From: Chrysolina oricalcia
Taxonomy: Eukaryota; Arthropoda; Insecta; Coleoptera; Chrysomelidae
Direction of reading: 5' to 3'
Assembly (NCBI GenBank): GCA_944452925.2
Contig: OX101819.2
Coordinates: 57,938,306-58,002,305 of the forward strand
DNA: 64,000 nucleotides
Below the pieces are notes generated by a model. The model was given only the letters and a program-made list of their open reading frames with translations. It did no database searches and was not told the DNA's origin. A program made the position numbers and the translations under genes. Below are positions 11,659 through 24,370 of the stretch, one piece after another. Numbering within the stretch: position 1 is the stretch's first letter; the number at the start of each line of letters is the position of its first letter.

Positions 11659-11982
11659 TGTGGCGAATCTGCGGGCGATGCCGGGCCTGACGCTCACGTA
11701 GACCGCGCGTGAGCGCAAATTATTTCCTAAGCGCTTTGCTTCGAGAAGAATCTGGTCTAATCGGAAAACGTTCCTAAAACTTTCGAGAAATATCGGGAGC
11801 ACTCTGAGAAGTAAACGGTGAATATAAAAAGAACCACGCAGCAGAGTTGGGACAGTCAGTGAAGCAGACGTCGAACATAAATAGTCCAGTGATTGTTATA
11901 TAAATTAGAGTATTGTGTTGATTTATCGAAGCATTGTATTTCGTCAAATAAATTATTTTAGAGTGAATTTACATCTCTAACA
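11659..11982 (+). repeat. Probable solo LTR of a retrotransposon
   Basis: Begins TGTGGCGAATCTGCGG and ends CATCTCTAACA (TG..CA limits, 324 bp). The order of elements inside is LTR-like: GC-rich U3, two heat-shock-element-like blocks (TTCGAGAAGAATC near 11740 and CTTTCGAGAAAT near 11780), TATAAAAAG at about 11823, an AATAAA at about 11946, then the end. No internal coding region, primer-binding site or clear target duplication flanks it, so a solo LTR is inferred. Confidence 0.4.
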
Positions 11983-12007
11983 AAAAGGAAAAAGGGAAAA
12001 ACTTTCC

Positions 12008-12112
12008 TAAGAAGAAAAAAACGAATCCCGAGATCGAACTCACGCCATGATCGAAAACCCAGTTTAGTAGCATCCATTACCTCAAAACCACCACAGTTCC
12101 TTAGAGCGCTTT
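12008..12112 (-). repeat. tRNA-derived SINE-like unit
   Basis: On the reverse strand a B-box-like GAGTTCGATCTCGGG (12029-12043) follows an A-box-like GAGGTAATGG. A run of seven T comes after (12015-12021 on the plus strand as A). This is the order of a Pol III unit, but the cloverleaf is too degenerate for a functional tRNA. Confidence 0.4.
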
Positions 12113-12810
12113 GAATTTCTTATGTTCACTTTCCTTCATGTAAGAATAGGTTCGTTTTCAACAAAAGCTAGGGAGATTGAGCGTTTTTTCAATATTCTCG
12201 ATCTAGAGCTTAAAAGTTGTCACAAAATGACATTTTTCGGAAAACGACAACTTTGCGTTGAGATCTGAAAGCGTCAAATGCTACTTTGATAAGCGGTGGT
12301 AGAAAAAGGTCATTCTCGATTATTCTCTTTTCTTTCTAACAAAAGTATGATAATGATGTTCAATTATTGCAAACCAAAACATTGTGTACTTTCCATGATT
12401 CGAGTCATACCTCCGAACGTTACACTTCCGCTTATGCTAAGTTTAGGTTACCGCAAATAGTCCTCAGATGCATTGTTTTCCCCGATTTATGGCGTGACGT
12501 CTTCGAATACTTTCAAATTACTCCTTGTAAAAATACGCGACCACCCGTAAACTCCCACAGCGTCTCCAACCAATCCATTCATTGCATGTTTACTAAAAAT
12601 ATCACGCGACGTCTATAGTCTAGTGTGAGGCTTGTGTCAATGTCAGAACACTTATAAAAAATTTATGGTTCTTGAAATTACGGTTAGCCTTGGTGCACTT
12701 CGCTTCCTCCGATAAACAAATGAGGATTATCTGCGATATTTCAACCGAACCACATCTCGGGGGCGTCTTGATTTTCCTGTTTATTATAAAATCTACTGAA
12801 CGAGGAGATT
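12113..12810. other. No gene recognised
   Basis: The frame at 12367-12618 has no recognisable domain. Confidence 0.35.
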
Positions 12811-13455
12811 CATAGGTTGTGTTCCAAATCCTTACTCTCTTACCCGGAGTCTACTCTCACTGTTCCGAAACTCTCTGACGAATTATTTTATTCTTGTCAA
12901 TCGTTCCAAAACCTGTCGGGTTCATCCCAAAGCATACTCAACCGTACCCTATCAAAAAGGAGAGTAGAAGAGTACTCTGACAGTTATTTTGTCACATTTT
13001 TAATTTCTGTGTCAAACTGTAACGTAAAATCATTTAAAACTTCAAAACAAAAGTAGGTTATAACAAATTTAAAATTGATTGTTCTGTCTGCATTTGTCTG
13101 TTGAAATGGATTCCTATAAATTTTGCAAGATTGATGGTGATAAAAATTCTGTTGGTAATGTTGGTATTGACGAAGGTACGTAATTCTCAAAGTACCATTT
13201 ACATGAATCACAGTGATATTGAGTCTCTAATTCCAATGAGTATTTAGAGATGTTTGCTTTAGAATTTGCTGAGGTGAAAAAACTCCGGGAAATCTAGTGT
13301 GGGAGAGAACTCTATTTAGGTCGCTCATAAAGGTTCAGTCGCTGTCATGAAATCTGATATCAAACACTGTTCCAAAACCCATCTTACTCTGTCAAGCTGA
13401 TACCTTGACATTACTTTCACTCTTACTCCAGGGTAAGTTTTGAAACATAGCCCAT
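12811..13455. mobile_element. Possible non-autonomous DNA transposon with weak terminal inverted repeats
   Basis: GGTTGTGTTCCAAATCCTTAC near 12815 pairs imperfectly with the reverse complement of sequence ending near 13453 (GGCTATGTTTCAAAACTTAC). Further matches continue inward. It contains a short exon-like frame at 13106-13173. Target duplication not clear. Confidence 0.35.
13106..13173 (+). CDS. Short first-exon candidate
   Basis: ATG at 13106 opens 22 codons (MDSYKFCKIDG...) ending at a good donor, AAG|GTACGT. No following exon was found. It lies inside the weak inverted-repeat element at 12811-13455, so it may be a remnant of the parent transposon's first exon. Confidence 0.25.
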
Positions 13456-13958
13456 GGACTTCAGGCGATAATGGAGAACTGACGGTCATTCTGATCTGAC
13501 ATATTTCAATATTTATCATGTTTATACTTTATACCTAACCCACTTGCCGATCAGAGCCTATCGAGTTTTTACTTAAAAGAATTTACTTAGCTTTTGGCAT
13601 TTTTATAAGGGCTTTGTGCTGTGCTTTGCTTGACATTTCAGCAATATAAGGTTTTTGCGGTATTGGATTCGTATTTTTCTCTTTTAATTGGTAATAATAT
13701 TTGTGAGCCTCTTCATTCATTTACTCGATGAAATATTGTTAAATGATAATTATTCTACCTTCTACGTTACGAATATACTCAATTTGAGAAATGTTTTTAT
13801 TAGAAGTTTTGGAAGTAGATTTTTTTTCGTAGTGAAAACAAAATGTAGTGGGCTTCTGCTGCACTGCCTTCTTTATGGTGATTTCAAAATTATATAACAC
13901 AAGAAATTCGTAATCGTGAAAAAAAGATAATGGACATTTAAAGTCAATATTCAAATTC

Positions 13959-14150
13959 TTGAAAAATACAATTTCGACACACCATGCTACTAATATAAAG
14001 GAATATTGTCCGATCGCTGGAGCTCTTATAAATAAATTCCATCCCCCAATAACCATGCCCGGTACATTACAAACAGTGCCGGAAATATTAGATCAATTAG
14101 AAGAAGTTAAAATTATGCAAACAATAGTTCAAGCTGAAAACCTACATTAA
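13959..14150 (+). pseudogene. PIF/Harbinger-like nuclease fragment (tentative)
   Basis: The frame contains CPIAGALINKFHPPI, which resembles the block near the C-terminus of Harbinger DDE nucleases (cys-ala-leu-asn-lys-phe-his-pro-pro). It is followed by a helical, acidic stretch and a stop. Only about 60 codons survive and no terminal repeats were found. Confidence 0.35.
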
Positions 14151-14337
14151 AGGAATGGTCATTGGACTTTATTAAACCACTTGCACGCACCTGAATTTTC
14201 TCTTTTGGATTTACATCATTTAACCTACCAAATAATATCAGATCCTGTCTCAGTAACGTAAATATTAATAATGTTTTGAAATTTCTTAAAGCGACAGATC
14301 TTTTCAACAAAATATAAAGAAATACGATATGCAACGA

Positions 14338-14400
14338 AAAGGCTAATGACCTCAGTAGTCGAAGCCAAATAATAATGAAAAAAAAAAACAAAAAAAAATA
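14338..14400 (+). repeat. 3' end and poly-A of a forward-strand retroelement
   Basis: GGCTAATGACC..AGTCGA.GCC followed by A-runs. The same block with A-runs occurs at 47341-47397, marking two copies of one retroelement 3' tail. Coding sequence upstream is not recognisable. Confidence 0.45.
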
Positions 14401-15485
14401 ATAATAATAATTTATTCACCACTTTGGTACAATAGGGTACATATTGTAGGTCAAGAATATGAATATTTAAAAAAGTTTAAAATAACAATATAAATACAAC
14501 GTTGAGATGAAAAACACCAGTCACAGTAATTGAATGAAAATTCAACGTAACAGATTTACAAACAGAATTATGAAATAAGTACACAATATTTAATAAATAA
14601 TTAGAAAGTATTATTTAGATACTCTTGCAGAGTATAGTAGCACCTATCGATCAATAAACATTTAACTTCATTACAAAAAATGTTGTCACTTTGAGAATTT
14701 ATTATCTCATTCGGCGGTATTTAGAAGTTTTGTGACTAGGCATTCGCAGTTGTACATGGAACACATAGCAGTTTTTCTCCTATAAAAACCGGTTTGCAAG
14801 TATCTTGATAGTCCATGTCAAAGCTGAGTCTTAAAATACGCTATTGGCCCACAAAAACTCTATTTATATCTGTACCGCACCCCCATGCCATTATGTTGAG
14901 TGATATATGTGAAAATGCCATGACAAAATGAATGCCTAATGAACTTTCTTTTGTTACACAGGATTTCATTTGTTTCATTGTAAAGAATGCTGTATTGAGT
15001 TTATTGCAAACACTATTGATGTGCTGTTCAAAATTCAGACGTTCGTTTAACAGAGTTCCCAAGAATTTTACCTCTTGCGACTATTTCCTCGCTGAAGACT
15101 ATTTCATTTGGTATATTATCTTTCCAATTGAAAAATTTCATAGAGACAGACTTCTTAGGGTTCAGAATGAGTCTGTTACGGTCACACCAAGAAGCAAATG
15201 TATCAATGATTTTGGTAACATTAACAAGTAAATTGTCGATATTAGAACTTGTAACTGTAATCGTGGTATCATCAGCAAACATAGTTAAGTGGCAGTCTTT
15301 TATGTATTCAGGAAAGTCATTAGCAAAAAGCACAAATAATAATGGATCTAAAACCGGATCTTGCGGAACACCCATTTCAACATTTTGTTCACTCACAGTA
15401 TCATACTTGACCGTCATACAACGGTTTTCCATATATGATCTCAACCAAGTTGAAACATTTTCAAGTAGACCTTCAAATTCCTTCA
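14401..15485 (-). pseudogene. CR1/Jockey-type LINE reverse transcriptase, 5' truncated
   Basis: Reading leftwards from 15485: WLRSYMENR, the palm box GVPQDPVLDPLLF (normally PQGSVLGP), MFADDTTI with the catalytic Asp pair, then LNPKKS. A frameshift near 15030-15062 moves to GTLLNERLNFEQH and MKQMKSCVTKESS. The thumb/C-terminus ends with LIDRCYYTLQEYL near 14610. The 3' end carries an (ATT)n microsatellite at about 14399-14415, typical of CR1-group LINEs. Endonuclease and N-terminal RT are missing. Confidence 0.85.
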
Positions 15486-17133
15486 GTTACCTCAGTTCGT
15501 TTCGACATGTTTATGTTTATTGTTTTTTTCCGATATAAAAATTAGCTTGTATGTATTTTATTTGCTTTTATGTATATGTCGATCATGGTATAACATAAAC
15601 AACATCTAAAATAACAATATACATATATGAAGAAAATAATGATAGGCATCATATTGTCGGGATAAAAAAACTAATCATAGCAAGTTGGGAAAACTTCTAC
15701 ATTAAACCAACAAACTCAAAGTAAAGGTGAAATGAAAGTATCATGGAAATTCACCAAAGGAATTATTTAATTTCATGGAGATTTCCAAAAAAAATCGATT
15801 CTCGGATTTTCTTCCATACATATCTTTTGAATAGCCCTATGTATCATATATGGATTATATAAATTTCAAAATGACTCAGTGTCACCTACTAACATGCATG
15901 TGTATAAAATTTTATTAAATATAGGCTACAGGGGCGATCAACTTTTTGACTCACCCTGTAAAAGATGTTTGCATATCTTATTATTATAAATCAACCAGAA
16001 GCGAATCCAGCCAGAAGTTGAGATTACTGAAAGTTAAATTATATTTCAAGTCAACATTCCGTTTTTTTTTTAATTTTTCAGTACCCCTGTGGCAAATGAA
16101 ACTTTTTCTCATGAGGTACTGATATTCAGTGGAATCAGAACACTACCACAGAAAAAAATTCTTCATATATTGAAGAAAATAAGAAATACGTGCTTTTAAA
16201 AAATGGCTATTTTCCAACTTCAACACCCTGTATCTCTGAAACTAGTCATAGGATTGAGTTGGGCCCATGGACACTATTGTTCAGAAAGTCGTCAACTACA
16301 ATATACTAATGATTCATGAAATTTCACCGAAGCCCATTTCTCCATAACCGGCGGCCTGGTCCCTTTCACTATTTTTCTATAGATACTTCCAATACGTACA
16401 TTATGCTAATTGGGTACTTATCAGCACGATTAGAAAAGTTATTTTTTATACAGGTATATTGTATATAGGACGAACGTTTCGATTAAACAGTTATCATCAT
16501 CAACATTGTAGATTATTTGAAAAAATCCTGTCATTTCCGATATTCTTCCGTGGACTAAATAAACTCAAGGAGAGTAAGAGCTATACCTCAAATAAATCCT
16601 TAATCCTTTTCTACTCAAATTGAAAAATCCATTCTTCATTGTAGTTATTTTTACGACAAAAATATTCTTTAGACATTGTCACTGAGAGAACTTAATAATT
16701 TTCCCAATTAAAACCACGACAGAATTTTTATCACTTTTCATGTCATCATAACTTCTGATGAAAATAAATCCGAGCCCGCACGTGACTATTATTTTATAAA
16801 AATAAAGATTTTGGACTTTCTTTGATGATTTAAATATAAAATTTATATTACCACGTGTCTCGTTAAGTGAAAACCAGAGCGGAGATTTTTTTTATAAAGA
16901 GGAAAATTATTGACCGTTCGGACACATATTTTGATCGAGTTGAAGGAACTTGTTTCATGGTTATAATTTGATTAATTTCTCGTAAATTCCCAGAATTATT
17001 TGAGAACGTACAAAATTTGAGGAGACAGATAGCTGTGCGATAGATCTATAAGTGGAGTTTTTTAACTTTTTTCGGGTGACTGCCTGTACTCTTGCAATTT
17101 TCCAGTTTGACAGAAATACCCACAGAGAGGTAG
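15486..17133. other. No gene recognised
   Basis: AT-rich. Motifs such as CACCCTGTA near 15953 and 16210 recall foldback termini without paired arms. No coding family recognised. Confidence 0.4.
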
Positions 17134-17810
17134 AATAACTGGTAAAGGTAAAAGCTTATCGGACTCATTCTCGAAACAAAAAGAAAAGTGGTTACTTACG
17201 TAGTTTGATCTCCTGAGCACGAATCCGACAGAATTTCTTGAAAGTCTCCTATACTTTTCGAGTTATGACCTTTTGAATCTTGAAAATCAACCATTTTCAA
17301 ACTTGATTTTCTCATCGAAAAATCGTACAAAATGCCTCCTTCTTTTTGTTGACACTTTTTTAAGACCCTAATCAAATCATATTTCACAATTACAAGCATT
17401 AAAATCAAACGTTTTATACACAAATTCAACCTTCTTATAAAATATACCTAACCCTTCCAACACCTCTCGGATAAACGCCAATGAAGAGTGAGGTTAAGTA
17501 CTTTAATATAATAAGGTTATTTTTTTCCGTAAAACGTTTGGTTTTGGTGCTTGTAATTGTGAAAAAAGATTTGATTAGGGAATTAAAATAGTGTCGACAA
17601 AAAGAAGGGGGCATTTTCTACGAATTTTAACGAAAAAATCGTGTTTGAAAATGGTCGATTTTCAAGATTCAGAAGGTCATAACTCGAAAAGTATAAGACA
17701 CTCCCATGAAATTCTTTCGGATTCGTGTTCAGGAGATAAAACTAAGTCAGTTACACCACTTTTCTTTTTGTTCCGAATTTGAGCCCGATAAGTTTACCTT
17801 TACCGAATAA
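17134..17810. mobile_element. Foldback element, about 680 bp
   Basis: The arms 17134-17365 and 17590-17810 are inverted copies (ends GGTAAAGGTAAA; inner blocks CATTTTC and GACTTTCAAG-type matches). The same peptide, KMVDFQDS.GHNSKSI..EILSDSCSGD, is read outward from both arms only because they are copies of each other. No transposase. Confidence 0.75.
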
Positions 17811-17924
17811 CAAAAAACTGGTGTGAGTTCAGGGCGCATTTTTTGAGTACGATCGGCGGAATTCCATAAGATCCACTTGCTTTGTTGATTGTTTGACCCA
17901 TCAAAATATTGTTACGGGTATATT

Positions 17925-18165
17925 CTGCTATTTTGCACTAGAAAAACTCTTTCTGTTTCAATATAATAACGTCAAGAATTGTCTGTCATTAAGATGGACT
18001 TTCCATTCTGTACGCCACTGTTTCAAAATTATATCTTGATCATAGTCATGTACAGCTCTTTTCGTATTCTAGTACTTATCTTTGCAGTACTATTTCGAGC
18101 AGACATGAACGAACCTTAAGCTAAAAGTCAATAATAACATACAGAAGTCAGTTGAACTATTTTGC
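17925..18165 (+). repeat. LINE 3'-UTR fragment
   Basis: Similar to the reverse complement of 23195-23470, the 3' UTR of the LINE at 22880-24370. Matching blocks include TTTTGCACTA, TTTCTGTTTCAATA and the ending TTTGCGGTATGA. It is a short forward-strand copy without coding sequence. Confidence 0.65.
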
Positions 18166-19083
18166 GGTATGATACCGTTATTTTGTAAACATACTTTTGG
18201 TTACAACTTTATTGCTTTGTGGTTGGAATACAGAACCGTAACATTTCTTCTCCGAATACTTGACCTTGTTTGTGTTTGGTTCGTCTTAGTTCAGTTGGCA
18301 ACACTGAATCTTTTGGTGTTCTGTTCACCTGAGTGGCTGCCCAATTGTTCCAAGGAGTAGCTCCATTATCTCAAGGTTGTTCCTGTACTGATCTCACAGT
18401 CCGAGAACAAGCAAGGGTAACAATCTCTCAATTAGAAAGCGATTTTGTCTGATAGTGACAGTTTAGTAGTCCACGGATTGTCTGTTTTTTTTTAAACTAT
18501 TTGAATTTTCCTTGGTCGAATTGAATCTTGATCATCTTTGGTGGATCTTGGAAAAATTCATAACTGGAGATTTCCTCTCATTGTTTGCGATATTTTCGAA
18601 TAAAGCTTTGTTCTGCGGTAAGCGGGACTTTTGAGGTTATGAGGGCTTGTAGTGCCATTCTTCATCGGTAAAACCGCTGGAACGGGAAACTAGATATCAG
18701 ACAGCGAACAAACCATCAAATATATTATCAGAACCCTCCCACTAAATAGAGGGTGCTCCACTACTGTTTGGTGTTCCGGTTTCACTATTGTTGTTCCTTT
18801 GTTGTTTGGACTTCCTTCTCGGTTCTCCCCTTTCTCCGTTTGTTTGGATCTCTACACCACTCGCTGTTAATGGTCCTAACTGTAATCGTACTATTTTCTT
18901 CGTTTGATTGTGTCGTACCCTCTGTGTACACCTGTGCTCACCAAGGCACTGAATTCATAGACTACAACTGGCATTATTTGTGAAGATCCACTTACTATCA
19001 GATAGGTGTAGCTTAAGTTTGAAACTGCCCATAAGGCGTATTTAAACATCACAGATAACTAACTCAGTTCATAATCATTGTGA
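18166..19083. other. No gene recognised
   Basis: The frame at 18753-18983 is Cys/Phe-rich without a domain. The region is less AT-rich than average and may be the upstream, decayed part of the LINE whose RNase H begins at 19084. Confidence 0.35.
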
Positions 19084-19890
19084 GGTACTCTTTACGGAAC
19101 TAGAGCAGGAGTATTTGGACCTCGCACCAAATACTCCGAGTCCATGGGCTAGTTCCCCAGCATTTTTCAAGCAGAAATTCACGCCATAGAAAGGTGCATT
19201 CAGTTTAACCTCGACAGGAAATACCGGAACAAGGAAATCGCAATTATTTCCGATAGTTAAGCAGCCTTCAAAGCGTTGAGCTCATATAACATCAACTCGA
19301 AGATAGTCTGGGAATGCCTAGACAAACTCAGTGATCTAGGCAGGAACAACAAGATCCTCCTCTGGGTGCCAGGGCACGTTGGAGTGGAGGGCAATGAACA
19401 AGCAGACACCCTGGCACGAAAAGGGGCATCAACGCTACTGATCGGACCAGAACCATTTTGCGGACTTGGAAAATCTTCCTTCCAAGAAGAACTCAATAAA
19501 ACTGAAGAAGCAATGAGAGCAACATACTGGCAAAGACTTCCAGGGCTCAGGCAAGCCAAAGATCTCCTCGGCAATTTCAACCGAGCAAGATCGAAGACAC
19601 TGATGAACATCAGCAAAACTAGTCTAAAGTCAATCGCAGGATTTTTGACTGGGCCCTGCAGACTCAAAGAACACCTAAGGAAGCTAGGCTTAGAGGAGGA
19701 CAGCACCTACAGATTCTGTGGGGAACATCTGAAAACACCCCACCATATATTGATGGAGTGTTATGCTGTAAATCACAAGAGATTAAATATACTGGGATCA
19801 CACCAGCTGACGGTGGGAGAAATACCACGAATTGACACCCTCAAAATTCTTAAATTCCTCAAGGAATTGAGGCTTGAGGGGCTGCTGTAA
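19084..19890 (+). pseudogene. LINE RNase H domain and C-terminal CCHC-like end
   Basis: Frame from 19084 reads GTLYGTRAGVFGP, FQAEIHAIE (catalytic Glu), AIISDS (catalytic Asp), LWVPGHVGVEGNEQAD (catalytic His/Asp region), then a helical tail and FCGEHLKTPHHILMEC, the Cys-Cys-His-Cys end of I/Jockey-group pol proteins. Two in-frame stops interrupt it: TAG 19150-19152 and TAA 19258-19260. The downstream 204 codons are open. The RT and endonuclease are absent upstream. Codon usage is richer in G+C than the surroundings. Confidence 0.85.
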
Positions 19891-20087
19891 ACAAGATCAC
19901 CTTGAGATAGCAGAAAATGTGGCACAATAGATCTAATCAGGTCGCAGAGCATCAGTTACCATCCACATTACCATTACTACCCTGACGTCACAGACATGGC
20001 CTTCACTGAAAGTGTAATATCCATGTCATACCGATTCACCACTCTATCATAGCATAGACATTCCACATGTCCTGGTAGTGTCATATA

Positions 20088-21986
20088 CAGGGTGTCCGGT
20101 AAACCTTGTACAATATTGAAACTGGTGATAGACTAGGTCATTACTGTTCAGAATATCGGAATTTCACCTTTGTAAAAATCTTACCGTTTTCGAGATAATG
20201 AGCATTTCTGGAAAATTACTACCTCAACTTGGATTTTTGAGTGCCATGTCTACAAATTTACACCAATTTAAATATCTGTGCTACTGAAGATTACTGATGA
20301 GTGATGCTTTCAGACGTACGAAACAGTTTTTCAGAAAACGATACAATTTTTCAAGAAATAAGGGTAAAATGCCAGATTTTAGTTTCACCAATTTTTTCAA
20401 CAACAGTTTGACATTATTGTTTAAAAAAATCATAACCAAGTGGAAGTGGATATTCATTACAAAAAAATGCCAATTTTGTCCAGACTCTACCATGGTATAA
20501 AATATACGATGATTATTTTTGGATGGAGTAGAATTTCGATTATATTAGAGTGTGATGTTATTCTGAGCTAAAATCAGCTCCATTAGACTTTGTCAGTAAT
20601 GTCTTTTATTTTTATCTTAACCAGATGAAATTATTAAATAATTATGAGGAATAACTAATCAACTGCTTAGAAGCATTCAATGAGATGTAAAGTAGTAAAT
20701 ACTAATTCAACGTTTTTTTGAATCAACATGCACTATAAACCACAAAAACGATTATTCAACATCGCACTGAATAATATTACAAAAATATTATTTTCCATCA
20801 ACTCGTACGCAGAGACGACAACTTTTCAAGAAGAACCTTTTCAAATGATAGGTTATAGACCCCAATTCAGCAATTCTCTGAGCGGCATTGTGCAATCGGA
20901 TATCGTTCTGCATAAAGCGCTGCTGCAGCAGTGCACTACCTCCACATTCACCATAAATGTAGTGGAGATGCGCATATTCTCGGGGAATATAACGAGTGTT
21001 TGGCATGACAAAGAAATAAATACCACTGAATGAAACAATCGGAATACGTTCAAAAAACTTTGACAGAAGTCACAAGTTGTTCAAACAAAATATGACATCC
21101 ACCTACTGGATTTTTTCAATTATATTTACAGAAGATCCGATCATGCACAATGCTGTATTTTATTTTTTCATTAGGAAACTATAATTGCTTCTACGGACAC
21201 AACACAGAGGTTAGAAAAGTTTTTAATTTTTGACACCCTGTAAATCTGTCGGTCTCTGAAACTTCGTTGGAATCTGAATGTGGACAATTGCGACATTCAT
21301 CACAAGAATTCGTATTAATCGGTGCCATGCCGGATAATCGACATTTCATTTCGATAATTTTATTAGGCTTAATTACATGAAAAGTTAATTCTATTGACAT
21401 ACTATGTAATACTACCAAGCAGTCTATTTTTTATTATTAATAATAATTTCCACATTTTATCTTGATGAAATCGAAATAAAATAATGTTTGGGCGTAAGTA
21501 TAAGAGTTGATGAAAGCCTAGAATAAAACCAAGCCTAATTCAATGGAAATCACTTCCTCCAAAAATACTTATAGTTCGTTTTATACCATGGTAAAGTCTG
21601 GACAATAAGAGCATTCTTTTGAAATAAATGTCCACTTCCAATTGGTCGTTTCTTTCAGATAATGTCAAACTCAAAAAAAATGATGAAATTAAATCTTTCA
21701 TTTTACCCTCATTTCTTAAAAAAATTATTCACTTTCCGAAAAACTATTTTGTGCGTCTAATCACTCATCAGTAATCTTCAGCAGCAAAAATATTTGAATT
21801 CGTTTCAATTTGTATACATGGCACTCATAAATCCAGGGTTATGTAGCGATTTTCCAGAAATTCTTAAAATGTCCATTATCTCGAAAACGGTGATATTTGT
21901 ACTGAGGTGAAATTCCGATATTCTGAACAGTCATGACCTGGTCTATCACCAGTTTCAATATTGTACAAGGTTTACCGGACACCCTG
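20088..21986 (+). mobile_element. 1.9-kb foldback element (CAGGGTGTCCGG family), copy 1
   Basis: Begins CAGGGTGTCCGGTAAACC and ends with its reverse complement, flanked by TA on both sides (20086-20087 and 21987-21988). Inverted arms extend about 440 bp inward. The interior (about 20530-21530) is shared with two copies at 41995-44008 and 44364-46251, all in the same orientation. No transposase is seen; TA flanks suit mobilisation by a Tc1/mariner-type enzyme. Confidence 0.9.
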
Positions 21987-22376
21987 TATAAATCATTTTC
22001 ATAATTCAATATTTTTTATTGGTAAGGGATATGACTATTTATTTATTCTGGTCCAAGTGATCCAAGTAATCCATGTACATAAGTGAAAACAATACATACA
22101 TACATATTTCTCCACGATCATCACAGAATTTGCCAATTCTGAAATCAAATTTGATTACAGAATGCTGGAATTCTCTCTCTTGAGATTGAAGAAATATTCT
22201 GCAACACCTCTGCCCCCATACAATTTAAATGTATTTACATTCTCTCTCTTGTGATAGAATAATATTCTCACACTGGTTAGCAATAATAACATCAGCCTTG
22301 ACGCAGTTGAATGTCATCGTAGTGGCAAAATTTGAGTATGTGTCAAAATTATTGCTGTCACGTTTCCTATCTTTGA

Positions 22377-22517
22377 TCGTGGAGAAAGTATAGTCTGCTA
22401 CTCGGTTAGAATGAAAATTCGTGATGCTCATGGTTCATCACGCTCGCCTTCGGCTCGCGCTCGGAACTTTCCACTCGTATCGAATATTCATTCTAACTTT
22501 GTTACAGAATATACTAT
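22377..22517. repeat. Palindromic element, family 1, copy 2
   Basis: Starts TCGTGGAGAAAGTATAGT and ends AATATACTAT. Centre holds CGCTCGCCTTCGGCTCGCG, a GC-rich hairpin in an AT-rich setting. Related to 6776-6899 and 37091-37234. Confidence 0.7.
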
Positions 22518-22879
22518 TATGCCATTATAGGTCTCCTTTGCTCATTATTTTAGTAATATTTGTGCAGTAGGTTGTCCCATTCTATCAAGGTGGTTAAGGA
22601 TTTTTCACTGGAGATAAATCCGTGGCTCTCCGGAAAATTAAACCCCATATTTAAATTTGATCGAAATCTATATTTATAGTCGAATCCATGTCCAACTGAG
22701 ATATCAGGTACGTTACGGGCTTGAAACTGCTCTCCTAAATTTCGCCCCTAACAATGTGTCTGATGGTTCGTTGGCGGAAGATTATCTCAGGCAAAATACT
22801 GTCAATATCAATGAATCCAGAGTAGAATTTGCAGCAAACATATTGGCAAAAATATTAGATTAAGAGTTCGTGACTAGTT

Positions 22880-24370
22880 TGGTTTAATTTATTTATTTAT
22901 TTCACTACGTTACATAAAACGTTCGCAGTAAGTCAAAAAATAGCATAAAAGAGCATAAAACTAATGGTCAGTTAAAAATTTAAAAAATGTAAATAAAAAC
23001 AATTAAAACAAACAAGAGCAAACAAAAACATGCAAGAGAACATAAATACAAGGTATGTAAATTCAAAAACAAAAATGGATGATTGTGTTGACATTATAAA
23101 CATTTAAAATGATTCAGGTATTCTTTGACAGAATAGAAGCAAGACCTCAAAACATAATTTTTATTGTTTTTTTGAATTTGGGCATACTAACAACGCTGTC
23201 ATACCGCAAAATAGAACAACTGATAATTGTCAATAGCTTAAGGCCGGTTCATGTCCGCTCGAACTAGTACAGCAAAGGTAAGTACTAATATTCGGAACAA
23301 GCTATACATGACAACGATCAAGTTGTCATTTTGAGGAATCTGAAGAAGAAGAATACAGTGGCGTACAGAGTGGAAAGTGTATATCAATGACAGAGAATTT
23401 ATGATGTTATTGTATTGAAACAGAAAGGGTTTTGTAGTGCAAAATAAACCGGTAACAATAAAAAAAACTTTAAAATTATCGGGAAGACAGTTGTAGAGGT
23501 TGAAATCCAGAGTGTTCTCTTTGTGATTTTCAAACGATATCGATTTGTACGAATTTTGTGTCATTGTCTGGTATTATGATCATGAAGGTCTGATTGCTTA
23601 ATTAATGAAGTTGATTCTTTATGAATTTCTATGAGAACATTGTACAAAAATAAAGTGGGTAACGGCATTATTCTAAGTTTTAAGAAATGAGATTGACAAC
23701 GGTCTCTATAATCAGAGTTCTTTATTATTCTGAGAGCTTTTTTCTGCAATTTAAAAATTTTTAAAGCTCAATTTGAGTTGCCCCAGAGCTAATGTGAGAA
23801 TGGAAGAGAAGAAATACGTTATTTTCAGTGTATCGATACTAGTAACATTTTTCAATTGACGCAATGAGAAAAGAGTTCTAGACAGTTTTTTGCTCAGTTG
23901 ATTAATAAGACAGTTCCAAGTGAGAGTACCATCGACAACTAACACAAGTAATTCAACGCTGTCTGTATTTGAAGTAGCAGAGATTGTTGAAAACTGTAAC
24001 TGTTGCGTTTTATCCGTATTCAGTTTGAGTCGATTTGTCACGAACCAAGTTACTGCCTTCTACATCGACTTCATTTGATATTCTAGATAGCTCAGTTGCA
24101 TTTTTGTACGAGTAAGTAAAAGTAGTGTCATCGGCAAACAAAACAGATTTGTATGGATGCATGAATTTACTGATGTCATTTACATGAATTATGAACAGAA
24201 GTGGTCCCAAAACTGATCCTTGGGGAAAACCATGTTCAACAAGTTCAAAATTCGAAATGCAATTATTGCTACTGACTGCTTGATATCTATTCGTCAAATA
24301 CGATTTTATGAGGGAAAGAGATACTCCCCTGATACCATGATAATATAGTTTCTCAAAAACAGATTTTCAA
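22880..24370 (-). pseudogene. CR1/Jockey-type LINE reverse transcriptase, 5' truncated
   Basis: Reading leftwards from about 24360: YYHGIRGVSLSLIKSYL, TNRYQAVSS, then GFPQGSVLGPLLF and VLFADDTTF (intact catalytic Asp pair). A frame change near 24020-24041 leads to LKLNTDKTQ, and further shifts to QKKALRIIKNSDYR and NCLPDNFK near 23490. The 3' UTR runs to a TTTATTTATTT tail at about 22885. It is the source family for the fragment at 17925-18165. Confidence 0.85.

Noticed and set aside
17196..17782. Two frames coding the same peptide
   Set aside because: They are the two arms of one foldback element, not a gene pair.
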